From Cylicocyclus nassatus (taxonomy: Eukaryota > Nematoda > Chromadorea > Rhabditida > Strongylidae), in NCBI GenBank assembly GCA_958299035.1, contig CATQJL010000001.1:186001-250000 (forward strand): a stretch of 64,000 nucleotides of DNA, given 5' to 3'. Shown in pieces: positions 63,365-64,000 of this stretch (the stretch's first letter is position 1; each line of letters opens with the position of its first letter). The translations under genes were made by a program, and so were the position numbers. The notes under the pieces are model-generated. The model did not search any database, was not told where the DNA came from, and saw only the letters and a program-made list of their open reading frames with translations.

Positions 63365-63628
63365 TGGGTGGGTATATTTTGGGAATCGTTGTTTTTGCGA
63401 GCCTGCAAGGGTACTCGGACCCGACCTCTAGGACTGGCCTGGAGTTTTGTATTAGATTTCTCACTTTCCAATAGAGCAGTACTAGTCCTGGAAGCATTTG
63501 ACGTTTCCGGAGTCGTGAATTTTTGAAGGAGTATGGGTGGGTATATTTTGAGAGTCGTTGTTTTTGCGAGCCATTGCAAAGGTACTCGGACCCGACCTTT
63601 GGGACTGGCCTGGAGTTTTGTATTAGAT

Positions 63629-63778
63629 TTCTCATTTTCCAGTAGAGCAGAACTAGTCCTGGAAACAAAGTTTTGAAGGAATATGGGTGGGTATATATTG
63701 AGAATCGTTGTTTTTGCGAGCCATTGCAAAGGTACTCGGACCCGACCTCTGGGACTGCCCTGGAGTTTCGTATTAGAT
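63629..63778 (+). repeat. 150-bp monomer, copy 5
   Basis: Same junction (63,667/63,668), only 999 bp after copy 4 because of the three-monomer loss between them. Confidence 0.95.
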
Positions 63779-64000
63779 TTCTCACTTTCCAATAGAGAAG
63801 TACTAGTCCTGGAAACATTTGACGTTTCCGGAATCGTGAATTTTTGAAGGAATATGGGTGGGTATATTTTGAGAATCGTTGTTTTTGCGAGCCTGCAAGG
63901 GTACTCGGACCCGACCTCTAGGACTGGCCTGGAGTTTTGTATTAGATTTCTCACTTTCCAATAGAGCAGTACTAGTACTGGAAACATTTGACGTTTCCGG

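Larger units (their letters stand above)
1..64000 (+). repeat. 171-bp satellite array, head to tail, open at both ends
   Basis: Every part of the window aligns to one monomer of about 171 bp; TTCTCA recurs at 1, 172, 343 and onward. Hand-counted on the first monomer: 44 G and 29 C, so 42.7% GC with clear G-over-C skew on the plus strand, and 7 CpGs against about 7.5 expected. Nearly all monomers carry ACTAGT at monomer positions 24-29. Common variable positions are 7 (C/T), 14 (A/G), 20 (C/A), 23 (T/A), 30 (C/A), 37 (A/G), 49 (T/C), 57 and 58 (CpG), 63 (T/G), 90 (A/T), 137 (G/A), 138 (A/G), 142, 144, 145 and 148. There is no orientation switch and no foreign insertion. Known biology: arrays of nucleosome-sized monomers with HORs are typical of plant and animal centromeres. 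That this one is centromeric is inference. I do not recognise the family. Confidence 0.98.

Noticed and set aside
1..64000. Alpha satellite, suggested by the 171-bp monomer length
   Set aside because: The sequence is not one I recognise as alpha satellite, and GC and CpG content are high. The shared length is best explained by nucleosome spacing.
1..64000. CRISPR array, because of regular spacing
   Set aside because: There are no short repeats alternating with unique spacers; the entire 171-bp unit is repeated.
1..64000. Prokaryotic origin, phage, plasmid or defence system
   Set aside because: No coding content, ribosome binding sites or replication genes; a 64-kb pure satellite is a eukaryotic feature.

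Overview
The whole 64,000-base window is one uninterrupted tandem satellite array. The unit is 171 bp (for example 1-171, counted from the TTCTCA that starts the window). About 375 copies stand head to tail in one orientation and run off both ends. I find no unique sequence, inverted copy, transposon, tRNA, rRNA, CRISPR array or credible protein gene. An array this long, with nucleosome-scale monomers and nested higher-order repeats (HORs), points to eukaryotic heterochromatin, most likely centromeric or pericentromeric. I do not recognise the family. It has the length of primate alpha satellite but no evident CENP-B box, and the species cannot be told from the sequence.

The long open frames are a by-product of the unit. 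171 is 3 x 57, and two minus-strand frames contain no stop codon in the typical monomer, so stop-free runs of hundreds of codons appear. They start and end at small indels and can slip from one frame to the other inside a single run. I annotate none as a gene.

Monomer anatomy (position 1 = TTCTCA): a SpeI-type ACTAGT at 24-29; a GGAAAC/GTTTCC inverted repeat at 33-38 and 46-51; a G-rich then TATA-rich stretch at about 77-92; a TTTGC/GCAAA inverted repeat at 106-110 and 119-123; 7 CpGs. Length variants act as markers: 170 bp (one G lost), 169 bp (AT lost, giving CCTGCAAGGG; or a TATATAAAG form), 167 bp, 163 bp, 150 bp, 102 bp, and units with a 5-bp insertion.

Layout: (1) 1-14.6 kb, almost pure 171-bp monomers, 854-bp five-unit HORs and four 102-bp deletion units. 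(2) 14.6-19.6 kb, a transition zone where the 169-bp CCTGC monomers first appear. (3) 19.6-22.6 kb, two 1,533-bp nine-unit HORs. (4) 24.2-27.2 kb, 1,022-bp six-unit HORs. (5) 28.4-30.8 kb, 680-851-bp four/five-unit repeats. (6) 30.8-34.4 kb, a mosaic. (7) 34.4-45.1 kb, a macro-repeat of about 4.6 kb in two tandem copies, the second expanded to about 6.1 kb. (8) 46.8-52.2 kb, a 3,236-bp macro-repeat. (9) 52.2-58.2 kb, the most indel-rich, weakly ordered part. (10) 58.2-64 kb, HORs of 1,167, 1,507, 1,507 and 999 bp whose lengths differ by whole monomers.

No genes work together here. The biology is the array itself: repeated unequal exchange and local amplification, with the steps still readable in the marker indels.
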